DNA of 64,000 nucleotides from Mesorhizobium sophorae (GCF_002270415.1 NZ_NNRI01000008.1:372001-436000); one strand, 5' to 3'. Shown: positions 51,835 through 60,528, counted from the stretch's first letter. Notes: a model not told the origin generated them from the sequence alone. Numbers and translations are program-made.

Positions 51835-53388
51835 ATGACGTCGACGGCGCAGGACCTGCATCCGGCACCCGTGCTGGAACCAGGGCGGACCATCCTCGAA
51901 TTGCGCGGGCTGGAGAAGCGCTATCCCGGCACCCACGCGCTGAAGCCGGTCAACCTCGCTTTCAAATCCGGCGAGATCCACGCCATCGTCGGCGAGAACG
52001 GCGCCGGCAAATCAACGCTCATCAAGCTTCTCACCGGCGTCATGCCGCGCACCTCCGGAGAGGTGATCTGGGAGGGCCAGCCGGCAGCCTTGGCGACACC
52101 GCATGAGGCGATGGCACTCGGCATCAATGCCGTGCACCAGGAGGTCGTGCTCTGCCGTCACCTGACGGTGGCAGCCAACATGTTCCTCGGCGAGGAGAAT
52201 TCGCGCTTCGGCATCCTGCAGCAACGCGCCATGGTCAAGGAAGCACAGAAGATCATCGACGATCTCGGCTTCGATCTGCCGGCGCATGTCACGCTCGGCG
52301 ACCTCACCATCGGCCAGCAGCAGCTGATCGCCGCCGCCCGCGCCACCGTGCGCGGCACGAAATTCCTGATCTTCGACGAGCCGACCGCCTACCTGACCCG
52401 CAAGGAGGCCGACCAGCTCTTCACCCTGATCCGTCGGCTGAAGGGCGAGGGCGTGACGATCATCTACATCAGCCACCGCATGGAGGAAGTGTTCGAGCTG
52501 GCCGACCGTGTTTCCGTGCTGCGCGACGGCACGCTGGTCGGCACCCGCAACATCGCCGAGACCAACGACGCGGAGCTGGTCAAGATGATGATCAACCGCT
52601 CGATCGAACAGATCTACCACAAGGAACATTTCACACCGGGCGCGGCGATCCTCGAATCCAGGAACCTTTCCGGCAAAGGCTTCGAGAATGTATCGATGAC
52701 GGTCCGAGCCGGCGAAATCGTCGGGCTCTACGGCTTGATCGGCGCCGGACGCAGCGAGTTCGTCACCACGCTTTACGGCCGCCACCGCAAATCGGCCGGC
52801 CAGATCCTGTGGGAAGGCAAGCCGGTCCAGATCAACTCCGAGCATGACGCGATCAAGCTTGGCATGGCGCTGGCACCGGAAAGCCGTCGCGATCAGGGTC
52901 TCTGCCTCAACCTTTCGGTCGGCCTCAATCTCAACCTGCCGATCTACAAGCGCATCTCGAACAATCTGCTGATTTCCAATGCGCAGGAAAGGACCCAGGC
53001 CGACCGCCAGATCGCCGATCTCAGGATCAAGACGCCGACGCGCAGTGCACTGGCGTCCAGCCTGTCCGGTGGCAACCAACAGAAGATCGTCATCGGCAAA
53101 TGGCTGGCCCACGGCGCCAGGCTGTTCATCTTCGACGAGCCGACGGTCGGCGTCGACGTCGGCACCAAGGCCGAGATCTACCGCCTGTTCAGCGTGTTGT
53201 TGTCGAAGGGAGCCGGCATCATCCTGATCTCGTCCTACCTGCCCGAGGTCTACGAACTGGCCGACACGCTGCACGTATTCCGCCGCGGCAAACTGGTGGC
53301 CACGCACGGGTTCCGCACCGCCGATCATGAGGAAATTCTCACACAGGCGCTCGCCGAGAAACAAGAAAAGCTGGGAGAACAGATATGA
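51835..53388 (+). CDS. Sugar ABC transporter ATP-binding protein (RbsA type, duplicated)
   Basis: 517 residues with two ATPase halves. First half: Walker A GENGAGKSTLIKLLTG, signature region LTIGQQQLIAAARA, Walker B FLIFDEPTAYL. Second half: degenerate Walker A GLIGAGRSEFVTTLYG and signature LSGGNQQKIVIGKWL with FDEPTVGVDVG. This is the standard CUT2 arrangement. A GGGAGG site precedes the ATG, and the stop overlaps the permease start (ATGA). Confidence 0.93.
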   Translation: MTSTAQDLHPAPVLEPGRTILELRGLEKRYPGTHALKPVNLAFKSGEIHAIVGENGAGKSTLIKLLTGVMPRTSGEVIWEGQPAALATPHEAMALGINAVHQEVVLCRHLTVAANMFLGEENSRFGILQQRAMVKEAQKIIDDLGFDLPAHVTLGDLTIGQQQLIAAARATVRGTKFLIFDEPTAYLTRKEADQLFTLIRRLKGEGVTIIYISHRMEEVFELADRVSVLRDGTLVGTRNIAETNDAELVKMMINRSIEQIYHKEHFTPGAAILESRNLSGKGFENVSMTVRAGEIVGLYGLIGAGRSEFVTTLYGRHRKSAGQILWEGKPVQINSEHDAIKLGMALAPESRRDQGLCLNLSVGLNLNLPIYKRISNNLLISNAQERTQADRQIADLRIKTPTRSALASSLSGGNQQKIVIGKWLAHGARLFIFDEPTVGVDVGTKAEIYRLFSVLLSKGAGIILISSYLPEVYELADTLHVFRRGKLVATHGFRTADHEEILTQALAEKQEKLGEQI

Positions 53389-54353
53389 GCACCGAGGCGA
53401 TTCCTGCCGAAAAACCGAAGCGCAACTACAATGCCCTGTTCGGGCTGACGCTGCTGGCGCTGTTGGTGCTGCTGTGGGTCATCCTGTCACTGTCGACATC
53501 AAGCTTTGCTTCGGCCAACAACATCTCGAACCTGCTGCGCCAGGGCTCGATGATCGCCATCCTGGCCGTCGGCCAGACCTTCGTCATCATCACCGGCGGC
53601 ATCGATCTTTCGGTCGGCGCCGTGGTTGGCTTCGCCACCGTTATAGCCGCGATGCTGATCAATGCCGGCATCCCGGTCTTCCTCGCCATCCTCATGACCT
53701 TGCTGGTCGGCGTCGCCATCGGCCTGTTCCATGGCTTCGGCATCGTCAAGATGGGGCTGCCGCCCTTCATCATCACGCTGGCAACGCTGACGTCGTTGCG
53801 CGGCATCGGTCTTTTGATGACCAACGGCAATTCGATCTCGATCAACAACGATGCCTTTCAGGAGTTTTCGCGCAACTCCTTCCTCGGCGTCCCCAACCTG
53901 TTCTGGATGGTGATCCTGGTCGGCATTCCGGCCTACATCTTCCTCCATCACAGCCGTTGGGGCCGGTATTTGTTCTCCGTCGGCTCCAATGCCGAGGCCT
54001 CGCGCCTGTCCGGCGTCAACGTCCAGCGAACCATCTACATGGCTTACACGCTGTCGGGTCTCTGCGCGGCGTTCGTCGGCGTGTTGCTGGCCTCGCGCAT
54101 CGGCATCGGCAACCCGACTCAGGCCGAGGGTTGGGAACTGCAGGCGATCGCGTCGTCGGTGATCGGCGGCACCTCGTTGTTCGGCGCGGTCGGCTCGGTG
54201 CACGGGCCGCTGCTCGGCGCCTTCATTCTGGCCACCATCAACAACGGCGCCAATCTCTTGAACGTCAACGCCTTCTGGCAGCGCATCATCACCGGCGCGC
54301 TGATCATCATCATCGTCTATTTCGACGGGCTGCGACGCCGCGGTAGCAAGTGA
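53385..54353 (+). CDS. Sugar ABC transporter permease (RbsC type)
   Basis: 322 residues, about eight to ten hydrophobic segments, with the CUT2 permease motif ITGGIDLSVGAVVGFA near residue 70 and AIASSVIGGTSLFGAVGSVHG in the second half. It forms the membrane channel of the importer as a homodimer with the RbsA-type ATPase. Its start overlaps the ATPase stop. Confidence 0.93.
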   Translation: MSTEAIPAEKPKRNYNALFGLTLLALLVLLWVILSLSTSSFASANNISNLLRQGSMIAILAVGQTFVIITGGIDLSVGAVVGFATVIAAMLINAGIPVFLAILMTLLVGVAIGLFHGFGIVKMGLPPFIITLATLTSLRGIGLLMTNGNSISINNDAFQEFSRNSFLGVPNLFWMVILVGIPAYIFLHHSRWGRYLFSVGSNAEASRLSGVNVQRTIYMAYTLSGLCAAFVGVLLASRIGIGNPTQAEGWELQAIASSVIGGTSLFGAVGSVHGPLLGAFILATINNGANLLNVNAFWQRIITGALIIIIVYFDGLRRRGSK

Positions 54354-54369
54354 CCATAATTTGAGATCG

Positions 54370-54406
54370 ATCGCCGGCCCTGTCGCGAAAATGGGCCGGC
54401 GATTTT
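54370..54406 (+). terminator. Intrinsic terminator after the permease gene
   Basis: ATCGCCGGCCC (54370) pairs with GGGCCGGCGAT (54393) over 11 bp and runs into TTTT. The short T-run suggests partial termination, with read-through into the zinc dehydrogenase gene 22 bp on. Confidence 0.7.
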
Positions 54407-54427
54407 CATGACAAACTGGATTGAAGC

Positions 54428-55444
54428 ATGAAAGCCGTCGTCTGCCGCTCGCCTGGTGAGCTCGTCCTGGAAGACCGTCCGGCCCCGAGCGCGCCACCCC
54501 CCGGCTGGGCGCTGGTGGCTGTCAGCCATGTCGGCATCTGCGGCACCGACTATCATATCTTCGAAGGCAAGCACCCATTCCTCGCCTATCCCCGCATCAT
54601 GGGCCATGAAGTGTCGGGAACGATCGTCGAGACCGGCGAAGGCGTTGAACTTTCCGCTGGTGAGCCGGTGGTCATCAATCCCTATCTTTCCTGCGGCAAG
54701 TGCATCGCCTGCCGGCACGGCAAGCCGAACTGCTGCGTCAGGATCGAGGTGCTCGGTGTCCATCGCGACGGCGCCATGTGCGAACGAATTCTGGTGCCGG
54801 CACAAAATCTCTATCCGGCAAACGGCCTGTCGCTGGCCGACGCCGCTGCTGTCGAGTTCCTGGCCATAGGCGCGCATGCTGTGCGACGCGCAAGCGCCGA
54901 TCCAGACGCCCGCACGCTGGTCATCGGCGCCGGTCCGATCGGGCTCGGCACGGCCATCTTCGCCGGCATCGCCGGGCTTGACGTGACGCTGCTCGACATG
55001 AGCAGCGAAAGGCTTGCCTTTGCCGCGAATGAGCTCGGTTTCAAGACCCTCGATGGTTCGCGCGGCGCGGTGCCCGATCTGGTCGGGCAGGCGACGGGCG
55101 GCGAAGGCTTCGATGTGGTCTTCGACGCCACCGGAAACACCCAGTCGGTGCAGTCGGCCTTCGCCCATGTCGCGCATGGCGGAACACTGGTGCTGGTCAG
55201 CGTCGTCAAGGATGACATCACCTTCTCCGATCCGGAATTCCACAAGCGCGAGATGACCCTGATCGGCAGCCGCAATGCGTTGCGCGCCGACTTCGACCAC
55301 GTCGCCGCCTCGATCCGCAACGGCGCCGTGCCATTGGCCACGCTCGTCACCCACCGCACCACGCTGGCCGGCACGCCACATGATCTCGCGCGCTGGGCAC
55401 ACGAGAAATCGGGCCTGATCAAGGCTGTGATAGAAGTCGGATGA
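54428..55444 (+). CDS. Zinc-dependent alcohol/polyol dehydrogenase (LgoD/RspB-like)
   Basis: 338 residues of the zinc MDR family: catalytic zinc ligands in GICGTDYH and GHEVSG, structural zinc cysteines in CGKCIACRHGKPNCC, and Rossmann motif VIGAGPIGLGTA near residue 165. It is closest in pattern to L-galactonate 5-dehydrogenase/RspB-like enzymes (GVHRDGAMCE). With the UxaA-type dehydratase and the aldose 1-dehydrogenase nearby, oxidation of L-galactonate to tagaturonate is plausible but unproven. Repeat copy B starts right after the stop. Confidence 0.87.
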   Translation: MKAVVCRSPGELVLEDRPAPSAPPPGWALVAVSHVGICGTDYHIFEGKHPFLAYPRIMGHEVSGTIVETGEGVELSAGEPVVINPYLSCGKCIACRHGKPNCCVRIEVLGVHRDGAMCERILVPAQNLYPANGLSLADAAAVEFLAIGAHAVRRASADPDARTLVIGAGPIGLGTAIFAGIAGLDVTLLDMSSERLAFAANELGFKTLDGSRGAVPDLVGQATGGEGFDVVFDATGNTQSVQSAFAHVAHGGTLVLVSVVKDDITFSDPEFHKREMTLIGSRNALRADFDHVAASIRNGAVPLATLVTHRTTLAGTPHDLARWAHEKSGLIKAVIEVG

Positions 55445-55517
55445 GTGCAATTCCAGGAAAAGTGTAAAGCGGTTCTCCCGGGAAAAGCGCTTAGCGCCTT
55501 CCCTAAGGGAACTGCGT
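55445..55517. repeat. Intergenic palindromic repeat, copy B
   Basis: GTGCAATTCCAGGAAAAGTG, then CCCGGGAAAAGCGCTTAGCGCC and TTCCCTAAGGGAACTGCG. It shares its start with copy A (8305) and its full length with copy C (49212, inverted). GGGAA...TTCCC with inner GCGC pairing gives a stable stem-loop. It lies in the gap between two convergent genes. Confidence 0.8.
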
Positions 55518-55547
55518 TCGCCAATCTAGGCAACCGGCGGTGTCGGC

Positions 55548-56297
55548 TCACAACGCCGACAATTTGAGTTCGACCCGCTCGGCCGGGAACCGTGACTCGG
55601 AAAACTGGATCGGCTGGCCGTCGGGCGTGACGTTGACGGCGACCGTGACCAGCACGATGGCGCCGGGCTGCAGGTCGAGGTCGGCAAGGTCGGCGGCATC
55701 GGCATGGCGTGCTGACAGCATGGTCGATTGCCTCAGATAATCATCTATGCCGAAACGTGCCAGCGATGCGGTGATCGAGCCGGTTTGGGCCATGGCGGCA
55801 TCGATGCCGGCAAAGCGCCTCGCCTCGAACCAGCCCGCAGCACGCGACACCGGGCGACCGTCGGCTTCGCCGCGTGTTTCCAGCCGGATCACGTTTGTCC
55901 CCCTGGCTAGGCCAAGCCCCTCGGCGACGCGCTGGCTGGCCGGCTCCACCGACGAGGCAAGCAGGACTATATGCCGTTCCGACGCCTGCCCTTGCAGGCC
56001 TGCCGAAAAGCGTGTGCGCGCGCCGATCGGATAGGACAGCCGCTTGCGCGACAGCACGAAGGTGCCGCGTCCCTGTTCGGCCCGCAGCACCCCTTCCTGT
56101 ACAAGGGCTGCTATGGCACTGCGCACGGTGTGACGGTTGACGCCATAGCGCTCGGCCAGCGCAACCTCCGGCGGCAGCGCTGCATTCTCGGCGAAATCGC
56201 CGATGGCGATCGCATGCAGGATCTTGTCGGCGATCTGCCGCCATAGCGAGACACCACTCCGCCGCTCGATGCTGTCCGCTGCCAGCTGCCCGACCAT
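55548..56297 (-). CDS. phnF: GntR/HutC family repressor PhnF
   Basis: 249 residues: N-terminal winged helix (LWRQIADKILHAI, LPPEVALAERYGVNRHTVRSAIAAL) and a C-terminal UTRA ligand domain (about 90-245). It is divergent from phnG, with a palindrome in the shared promoter region. It is the usual regulator of C-P lyase operons in this lineage, sensing a phosphate- or phosphonate-related ligand; the ligand is not known from sequence. Confidence 0.9.
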   Translation of the reverse strand: MVGQLAADSIERRSGVSLWRQIADKILHAIAIGDFAENAALPPEVALAERYGVNRHTVRSAIAALVQEGVLRAEQGRGTFVLSRKRLSYPIGARTRFSAGLQGQASERHIVLLASSVEPASQRVAEGLGLARGTNVIRLETRGEADGRPVSRAAGWFEARRFAGIDAAMAQTGSITASLARFGIDDYLRQSTMLSARHADAADLADLDLQPGAIVLVTVAVNVTPDGQPIQFSESRFPAERVELKLSAL

Positions 56298-56321
56298 TAA
56301 TTGCCTCAGCCTCCGATTGCT

Positions 56322-56339
56322 TTGTCATCCACCCGTCAT
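56322..56339 (+). promoter_or_regulatory. Pho box upstream of phnG
   Basis: TTGTCAT (56322-56328) and CCGTCAT (56333-56339) are two 7-bp direct repeats with a 4-bp spacer, each 6/7 to the PhoB half-site CTGTCAT and with the correct 11-bp period. A GATAAT -10 box lies at 56352-56357, 12 bp on. This predicts induction of the phn operon under phosphate starvation. Confidence 0.72.
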
Positions 56340-56374
56340 GGACTCGCGCTAGATAATAGGTATCATTTGTATAG

Positions 56375-56394
56375 TTGTCTATATCAATAGACAA
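56375..56394. promoter_or_regulatory. PhnF-type operator
   Basis: TTGTCTAT and ATAGACAA are perfect 8-bp arms around ATCA, located just downstream of the predicted -10 and 25 bp before the phnG ATG. A partial direct copy, TTGTATAG, precedes it at 56367. The position suits repression by PhnF. Confidence 0.7.
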
Positions 56395-56418
56395 ATTTAG
56401 CCAAGAGGAATGTTGCTC

Positions 56419-56880
56419 ATGCGAGGACAGGAAGCCCGCGATCAGGCCGAGCGCAAGGCCGCCATGGCAACACTGGCGCAATCCAGCGGCGATGACGTCG
56501 TCCGGCTCTGGAACGAGTCCGGGCTGCCCTCGGAAGCTGAGCTGCTGCGCGGCCCGGAGACCGGCTTGGTCACCGTGCGCGGCCGCATCGGCGGTGGCGG
56601 CTCCCCCTTCAATGTCGGTGAGACGACGGTTACCCGCGCCACTGTCCGGCTGCCGTCCGGACAGGTCGGCCACTGCTATGCGCTTGGCCGCGACAAGCAG
56701 AAGGCAAGGCTGGCGGCGATCGCCGACGCGTTGTGGCAGGACCCGGCGCGTCGCGCCGAGGTCGAGACCGGGCTCATAGCGCCTCTGCGGTCGGCTCTGG
56801 CCACGGCGCATGAACGGCGCCGCGCCGAGACGGCGGCAACGAAGGTGGATTTCTTCACCATGGTTCGCGGAGAAGACTGA
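56419..56880 (+). CDS. phnG: C-P lyase core complex subunit PhnG
   Basis: 153 residues from the ATG at 56419, which has AAGAGGA about 9 bp upstream; an ATG at 56410 lies too close to that site. Typical PhnG sequence: WNESGLPSEAELLRGPETGLV, VRGRIGGGGSPFNVGE and RATVRLPSG. With PhnH, PhnI and PhnJ it forms the core complex that transfers ribose triphosphate onto phosphonates. First gene of the operon; its stop overlaps the phnH start (TGATG). Confidence 0.93.
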   Translation: MRGQEARDQAERKAAMATLAQSSGDDVVRLWNESGLPSEAELLRGPETGLVTVRGRIGGGGSPFNVGETTVTRATVRLPSGQVGHCYALGRDKQKARLAAIADALWQDPARRAEVETGLIAPLRSALATAHERRRAETAATKVDFFTMVRGED

Positions 56881-57491
56881 TGGACATCGCAGCGCAATCG
56901 ATCGAGGGCGGTTTCGCCGATCCGGTCTTCGACGCCCAGACCGTGTTTCGCGCCGTCATGGACGCGATGGCGCGGCCGGGCAGCATGCAGCCCCTGCCCG
57001 CCTTCGCCCGCCCGCCGGTGCCGCTTTCGGCGACCGCCGGCGCCGTAGCGCTGGCGCTTTGCGACAACGACACCCCGCTCTGGCTCGATCCCGCTTTGCA
57101 GGCCTCCGCCGCGATCAAATCCTGGCTTGGTTTCCACACCGGTGCGCCCTTGGCCAACACGCCGGCCGATGCGCATTTTGCTTTGATCGCCACGCCGGCC
57201 GAGATGATGGCACTCGATGGTTTTTCGCAAGGCACGCAGGACTATCCCGACCGCTCCACCACACTGATCCTGCAAGTCAGCGATCTCGTTTCGGGTGCCC
57301 CGCTGCTGCTCGAAGGCCCCGGCATCGAGACCAGTGCCACGATCGCGCCGGCGCAGATGCCGCGTCATTTCGTCGAACAGTGGAAGCAGAATAACCAGCG
57401 CTTTCCGCGCGGCGTCGATATCATCCTCGCCACATCGGATGGCGTCGCCTGTCTGCCGCGCACAACGCGCATCAAGACGATGGGGGCCTGA
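56880..57491 (+). CDS. phnH: C-P lyase core complex subunit PhnH
   Basis: 203 residues with the family pattern FADPVFDAQTVFRAVMDAMARPG at the N-terminus (given here as QTVFRAVMDAMARPG) and LLEGPGI with RFPRGVDIIL near the end. PLP-dependent transferase-like fold without known catalytic residues; structural part of the PhnGHIJ complex. Overlaps phnG by one base and stops one base before phnI. Confidence 0.93.
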   Translation: MDIAAQSIEGGFADPVFDAQTVFRAVMDAMARPGSMQPLPAFARPPVPLSATAGAVALALCDNDTPLWLDPALQASAAIKSWLGFHTGAPLANTPADAHFALIATPAEMMALDGFSQGTQDYPDRSTTLILQVSDLVSGAPLLLEGPGIETSATIAPAQMPRHFVEQWKQNNQRFPRGVDIILATSDGVACLPRTTRIKTMGA

Positions 57492-57492
57492 G

Positions 57493-58605
57493 ATGTATGT
57501 CGCGGTAAAAGGTGGCGAGGCGGCCATTGCCAACGCCCACAGCCTGCTCGCCGACCGCCGGCGCGGCGACCGTTCCGTGCCCGCCCTTCGGCTCGACCAG
57601 ATCGTCGAACAGTTGGCGCTTGGCGTCGACCGGGTGATGAGCGAAGGCTCGCTCTACGACCGCGAGCTGGCGGCGCTTGCCATCGTCCAGGCGCGCGGCG
57701 ACCTGATCGAAGCGATCTTCCTGGTGCGCGCCTACCGCACCACGTTGCCGCGCTTCGGCTATTCCAAGGCGATCGACACCGCCACCATGCTGGTCGAGCG
57801 GCGCGTTTCGGCGACCTACAAGGACCTGCCCGGCGGCCAGCTGCTCGGCCCGACCTTTGACTACACGCACCGGCTGCTCGACCCCGAGCTTGCCGCCGGC
57901 GGCGATGTCGCCGAGCCGCTGCAGCGCGAGACCGAAACGCAAGCCATGCCCCGCGTCTCGGCGATCTTGGCCCGAGAGGGCCTGATCGAGCCGGATGGCG
58001 AGATGCCGCAGGACCATGTCCCCGGCGACATCACCCGCGAGCCGCTGGAATTCCCGATGGCGCGCGATATCCGCCTGCAGGCGCTGTCACGCGGCGATGA
58101 GGGCTTTTTGCTGGCGCTCGGCTATTCCACGCAGCGCGGCTATGCCCGCAACCATCCCTTCGTCGGCGAGATCCGCATCGGCGAGGTCGAGCTGGAACTG
58201 GATGTCCCCGAACTCCCGTTCGCCGTGCCGCTCGGCACGGTGCGGGTCACCGAATGCCAGATGGTTAACCAGTTCAAGGGCTCGGCCAAGGCGCCGCCGC
58301 AATTCACCCGCGGCTACGGCCTGGTCTTCGGCCAGAGCGAGCGCAAGGCGATGGCGATGGCGCTGTGCGATCGGGCGCTGCGCGCTGCGGAACTCGGCGA
58401 AGATGTCGTCGCCGCCGCGCAGGACGAGGAGTTCGTCATCTCGCATTCCGACAATGTCCAGGCGACCGGCTTCGTCGAGCACCTGAAGCTCCCGCACTAT
58501 GTCGACTTCCAGGCCGAACTCGACCTCGTGCGCCGCATGCGCGCCGAATATGACGCCCGCGAAAACCCGGTGAAGGCGGACGACAAGAGGGAGGCCGCGG
58601 AATGA
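57493..58605 (+). CDS. phnI: C-P lyase core complex subunit PhnI
   Basis: 370 residues, starting MYVAVKGGEAAIANAHSLL, with YKDLPGGQLLGPTFDYTHRLLD shown as GGQLLGPTFDYTHRLLD and FLLALGYSTQRGYARNHPF later. PhnI catalyses the nucleosidase step, displacing adenine from ATP with the phosphonate. The ATG at 57493 follows the phnH stop directly; a longer in-frame version overlaps phnH and is rejected. Confidence 0.93.
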   Translation: MYVAVKGGEAAIANAHSLLADRRRGDRSVPALRLDQIVEQLALGVDRVMSEGSLYDRELAALAIVQARGDLIEAIFLVRAYRTTLPRFGYSKAIDTATMLVERRVSATYKDLPGGQLLGPTFDYTHRLLDPELAAGGDVAEPLQRETETQAMPRVSAILAREGLIEPDGEMPQDHVPGDITREPLEFPMARDIRLQALSRGDEGFLLALGYSTQRGYARNHPFVGEIRIGEVELELDVPELPFAVPLGTVRVTECQMVNQFKGSAKAPPQFTRGYGLVFGQSERKAMAMALCDRALRAAELGEDVVAAAQDEEFVISHSDNVQATGFVEHLKLPHYVDFQAELDLVRRMRAEYDARENPVKADDKREAAE

Positions 58606-58607
58606 CC

Positions 58608-58805
58608 TTAGCTGCTCCCGCCATGCCCGCCATCGTGGGAATGGCCGCCACCATAGCCTCCGCCGTAGCCACTGCTACCGGCAACGGTCTCGCCTGTCGC
58701 CCCCTCCTTCGGTGCGGGCAGGACCATGCGTCGAAGGAAAAAGAAGACGGCGCCAACAAATACCAGCAGCAGAATTCCCAAATGCGTCCATCCGGCAGAG
58801 GTCAT
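58608..58805 (-). CDS. Small antisense membrane protein between phnI and phnJ
   Basis: 65 residues on the minus strand from the ATG at 58805; an in-frame TTG at 58841 is an alternative. One membrane segment (WTHLGILLLVFVGAVFFFL), then RRMVLPAPKEG and a Gly/His-rich tail (GYGGGYGGGHSHDGGHGG) that could bind metal. It occupies nearly the whole 265-bp phnI-phnJ gap, opposite to operon direction. The clear helix plus compositional tail argue for a real gene, but no RBS is strong. I do not recognise a family. Confidence 0.5.
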   Translation of the reverse strand: MTSAGWTHLGILLLVFVGAVFFFLRRMVLPAPKEGATGETVAGSSGYGGGYGGGHSHDGGHGGSS

Positions 58806-58870
58806 CAGGGTTCGTCCCGTTTCCCGTGTCCTGGAAGTCAATTCAATAGAACAATTCAGGCCTGATCGCC

Positions 58871-59752
58871 ATGACCGACATCGCCACCTACAACTTCGCC
58901 TATCTCGACGAGCAGACTAAGCGGATGATCCGCCGCGCGATCCTCAAGGGCATCGCCATCCCCGGCTATCAGGTGCCGTTCGCCTCGCGCGAAATGCCGA
59001 TGCCCTATGGCTGGGGCACCGGCGGCGTCCAGGTCACCGCTTCGATCATCGGCCCGGACGATGTGCTGAAGGTCATCGACCAGGGCGCCGACGACACCAC
59101 CAACGCGGTCTCGATCCGCGCCTTCTTCAAGAAGGTCGCCAACGTCGCCGTGACGACCGATACCGCCAGCGCCACCATCATCCAGACCCGCCACCGCATC
59201 CCCGAGCATCCGCTGACGGCAGGCCAGGTGCTGGTCTATCAGGTGCCGATCCCCGAACCCTTGCGCTTCCTCGAGCCGCGCGAAACCGAAACGCGGAAAA
59301 TGCATGCGCTGGAGGAATACGGCCTGATGCACGTCAAGCTCTACGAGGACATCGCCAGGCACGGCCGCATCGCCACTACCTACGCCTATCCGGTCAAAGT
59401 CGAGGGTCGCTATGTGATGGACCCGTCGCCGACGCCGAAATTCGACAATCCCAAGATGCACCGCTCGCCCGCTTTGCAGCTGTTCGGCGCCGGCCGCGAA
59501 AAGCGTATCTATGCCGTGCCGCCCTTCACCGAAGTGGTCAGCCTCGACTTCGAGGACCATCCGTTCGAGGTGCAGACGTTCGACCAGCCCTGCGCGCTGT
59601 GCGCGGCCGAGAATGTCTATCTCGACGAGGTCATCCTCGACGACCATGGCGGCCACATGTTCGTCTGCTCCGACACCGATCACTGCGAGAAGCGGCGTGA
59701 AGAGGGCCATCGCGGCCATCTTGCCCCTGAGATGACGGAGCCAGCGCAATGA
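58871..59752 (+). CDS. phnJ: Alpha-D-ribose 1-methylphosphonate 5-phosphate C-P lyase
   Basis: 293 residues. The radical SAM lyase that breaks the carbon-phosphorus bond. Its unusual [4Fe-4S] cysteines are visible in QPCALCAAENVY and FVCSDTDHC near the C-terminus (C-x2-C ... C), and the catalytic Gly region in YGWGTGGVQVTAS near residue 40. Start ATG at 58871. It ends in an ATGA overlap with phnK. The insertion of an antisense gene just upstream breaks the usual tight phnI-phnJ spacing. Confidence 0.95.
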   Translation: MTDIATYNFAYLDEQTKRMIRRAILKGIAIPGYQVPFASREMPMPYGWGTGGVQVTASIIGPDDVLKVIDQGADDTTNAVSIRAFFKKVANVAVTTDTASATIIQTRHRIPEHPLTAGQVLVYQVPIPEPLRFLEPRETETRKMHALEEYGLMHVKLYEDIARHGRIATTYAYPVKVEGRYVMDPSPTPKFDNPKMHRSPALQLFGAGREKRIYAVPPFTEVVSLDFEDHPFEVQTFDQPCALCAAENVYLDEVILDDHGGHMFVCSDTDHCEKRREEGHRGHLAPEMTEPAQ

Positions 59753-60525
59753 CCGACGAACCGCTGCTGCGCGTCTCGGCGCTTTCCAAATTCTACGGCT
59801 CGCGCGTCGGCTGCGACAACGTCTCCTTCGACCTGTCGCCTGGCGAAGTTCTGGCTGTGGTCGGCGAGTCCGGTTCCGGCAAGACGACCGTGCTCAACTG
59901 CCTGTCGACCCGACTGCTGCCGAGTTCCGGCACCGCCAGCTACCGCATGCGCGACGGCCAGTTCCGAGAACTCTACCGGATGAGCGAGGCCGAGCGCCGC
60001 TTCCTGATGCGCACCGACTGGGGTTTTGTCCACCAGAATCCGGCCGACGGCCTGCGCATGACGGTGTCGGCCGGCGCCAATGTCGGCGAGCGGCTGATGG
60101 CGGTCGGCGACCGCCACTATGGCAAGATCCGCGCTACAGCCGTCGACTGGCTGTCGCGCGTCGAGATCGATGAAGACCGCATCGACGACGAGCCGCGCGC
60201 TTTTTCCGGCGGTATGCGCCAGCGCCTGCAGATCGCCCGCAACCTCGTCACCGGGCCACGGCTGGTGTTCATGGATGAGCCGACAGGCGGCCTCGACGTC
60301 TCGGTGCAGGCACGCCTGCTCGACCTGCTGCGCGGCCTGGTCACCGACCTTGGTCTCGCCGCCATCGTCGTCACCCACGACCTTGCCGTGGCGCGTCTTC
60401 TGTCGCAGCGCATGATGGTGATGAAGGATGGCCGCGTCGTCGAAAGCGGTCTCACGGACCGCGTACTCGATGACCCGCGCGCACCCTACACCCAGCTTCT
60501 CGTTTCCTCGATACTACAGGTGTAA
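59749..60525 (+). CDS. phnK: C-P lyase ABC-type ATPase PhnK
   Basis: 258 residues. Walker A GESGSGKTTVLNCL near residue 40, signature FSGGMRQRLQIARNL, Walker B LVFMDEPTGGLD. PhnK binds the PhnGHIJ core through PhnJ and is required for C-P bond cleavage in cells rather than for transport. Overlaps phnJ by 4 bp. Confidence 0.93.
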   Translation: MTDEPLLRVSALSKFYGSRVGCDNVSFDLSPGEVLAVVGESGSGKTTVLNCLSTRLLPSSGTASYRMRDGQFRELYRMSEAERRFLMRTDWGFVHQNPADGLRMTVSAGANVGERLMAVGDRHYGKIRATAVDWLSRVEIDEDRIDDEPRAFSGGMRQRLQIARNLVTGPRLVFMDEPTGGLDVSVQARLLDLLRGLVTDLGLAAIVVTHDLAVARLLSQRMMVMKDGRVVESGLTDRVLDDPRAPYTQLLVSSILQV

Positions 60526-60528
60526 CCC

